Assembly (NCBI GenBank): GCA_943788825.1
Contig: CALSRT010000014.1
Span: 1 to 64,000 of the forward strand
Source of the DNA: UBA4582 sp002389265
Lineage (GTDB): Bacteria > Pseudomonadota > Gammaproteobacteria > Pseudomonadales > Azotimanducaceae
Length of the DNA: 64,000 nt
Direction: 5' to 3'
In this document: one piece after another, positions 63,170-64,000 of the stretch
Position numbering within the stretch: position 1 is the stretch's first letter
How the letters are laid out: every line of letters starts with the position of its first letter
The notes under the pieces: generated by a model
Seen by the model: the letters and a program-made list of their open reading frames with translations, nothing else
The model's database searches: none
Told to the model about the DNA's origin: nothing
Program-made: the position numbers and the translations under genes

Positions 63170-64000
63170 ATGGCTGAAAAAATACTGGTTACCGGCGCGT
63201 CGGGCTTCATCGGCAGCCACACAGTAATAGAGCTGCTAAATCATGGCTATGAGGTCCGCGGCACCCTACGCAACCTGGACCGTGCTGAGCCGCTGCGGGC
63301 AATGTTTGCCAAACACACGGACAACATCGCGGCTCTGGAATTTGTTCAGGCAAGCTTGACCGAGGCCGACTGCTGGTTAGCCGCCATCGAAGGCTGTACC
63401 GGGGTATTTCACATCGCATCGCCAGTGCCGGTGGAACAACCTGACAATGCTGACGAGATCATTGTGCCCGCCCGTGAAGGAACCTTGAACGTCCTCCAGG
63501 CTGCCAAGTCTGCAGGCATCAAACGGGTCGTACTCACCTCATCGGTCGCCGCCGTATCCAGCGGTCAACAACATGCTGGAGAGCTCTTGACGGCAGATCA
63601 CTGGACTGACTTGCAATCGCCTGGATTAACGCCCTACGTGATGAGTAAAACTATTGCCGAACGGGCAGCTTGGGATTTTGTTGCGCAAGGTGGACCTGAG
63701 CTCGTGACCGTCAACCCTGCGATGGTTCTCGGGCCAGCCCTGGAATCTGATTACGGCTCATCACTGGAAGTCTTGCTCATCTTGCTGACGGGACAATTCC
63801 CCCTGGTCCCGCAACTCGGTCTGGGTATTGTGGATGTGAGGGACGTCGCCAGCTTGCATCGATTGGCTTATGAGCAACCTGAAGCCGCCGGTCGGCGGCT
63901 GATTGCCAGCAACGGCTTTCTCTGGTTCAAGGACATCGCGATGGTGCTGCGCCAGCACTTTCCCCAATATGACGCCAAACTGCCGCGACGCGAATTGCCG
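63170..64000 (+). CDS. Extended SDR, dihydroflavonol-4-reductase-like (3' end beyond window)
   Basis: An open frame of 277 codons reaches the right edge. The N-terminus KILVTGASGFIGSHTVIELL is the Rossmann dinucleotide site, LTSSVAAVSSG gives the catalytic Ser, and PYVMSKTIAER gives Tyr and Lys. It is an NADPH-dependent aldehyde or ketone reductase in the dihydroflavonol/cinnamoyl-CoA reductase branch, substrate unknown. It shares the family but not close sequence with the gene at 891. Confidence 0.87.
   Translation, partial: MAEKILVTGASGFIGSHTVIELLNHGYEVRGTLRNLDRAEPLRAMFAKHTDNIAALEFVQASLTEADCWLAAIEGCTGVFHIASPVPVEQPDNADEIIVPAREGTLNVLQAAKSAGIKRVVLTSSVAAVSSGQQHAGELLTADHWTDLQSPGLTPYVMSKTIAERAAWDFVAQGGPELVTVNPAMVLGPALESDYGSSLEVLLILLTGQFPLVPQLGLGIVDVRDVASLHRLAYEQPEAAGRRLIASNGFLWFKDIAMVLRQHFPQYDAKLPRRELP

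Overview
This looks like a chromosomal stretch from a heterotrophic, probably marine gammaproteobacterium of the lipid- and hydrocarbon-using kind (Cellvibrionales / Spongiibacteraceae / Halieaceae-like). That placement is inferred from gene content: a LiuR-controlled leucine degradation cluster, several acyl-CoA dehydrogenases, a CYP153 and a second P450, a family III CoA-transferase, a large TonB-dependent receptor, E. coli-like topB, dusC and tldD/tldE, and many small secondary-metabolism enzymes (SDRs, GFA proteins, DUF1330, amidohydrolases). No rRNA, tRNA, prophage, CRISPR array or intact insertion sequence is visible.

Layout. 1-8.3 kb: partial membrane protein, an extended SDR, a frameshifted CYP153 alkane hydroxylase, then an MHS-type MFS transporter, a CaiB/BaiF CoA-transferase, an acyl-CoA dehydrogenase and an ABM-fold protein on the minus strand. 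8.5-14 kb: leucine/isovalerate operon liuR-liuA-liuB-liuD behind a perfect 16-bp palindromic operator; liuC and liuE are absent. 14-20.4 kb: D-aminoacylase-type amidohydrolase, a frameshifted topoisomerase III, a methyltransferase and a P450. 20.4-23.5 kb (minus): SGNH hydrolase and GH3 glycosidase separated by a perfect 44-bp palindrome. 23.8-28.6 kb: DUF1330 / haloalkane dehalogenase / membrane protein, then two acyl-CoA dehydrogenases that look like a heteromeric pair. 29.5-32.7 kb: TonB-dependent receptor with a repeat-rich leader and a strong terminator. 33-42.8 kb: enoyl-CoA hydratase, EntS-like exporter, GFA protein, methyltransferase, lipoprotein cyclophilin, tldE-tldD and an S9 peptidase. 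43-47 kb: serine hydrolase, then a three-gene exported module (MBL hydrolase, cytochrome c, TAT-exported FAD lactone oxidase). 47-58 kb: HAD phosphatase, CBS protein, PhyH oxygenase, DusC, amidohydrolase, SDR, M20 peptidase, GFA protein, a broken DUF1330 gene, alpha/beta hydrolase and a second serine hydrolase. 58-64 kb: small hydrolase, remnants of an ADP-ribosylglycohydrolase and an IS3-family orfA, methyltransferase, MDR oxidoreductase, a two-gene membrane-protein unit, a TPR-like lipoprotein and a partial SDR.

Three themes stand out. Short tandem repeats of 7-14 bp units, each with a different sequence, sit in at least nine intergenic regions, usually within about 100 bp of a gene end. 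Decay is widespread: broken or remnant copies of CYP153, topB, DUF1330, an ADP-ribosylglycohydrolase, an IS3 transposase, a Cys-rich small protein and an unidentified gene; the two single-base frameshift cases could instead be assembly errors. The most system-like unit is the exported lactonase / cytochrome c / lactone oxidase operon at 44424-47111, which suggests periplasmic lactone hydrolysis and oxidation linked to the respiratory chain.
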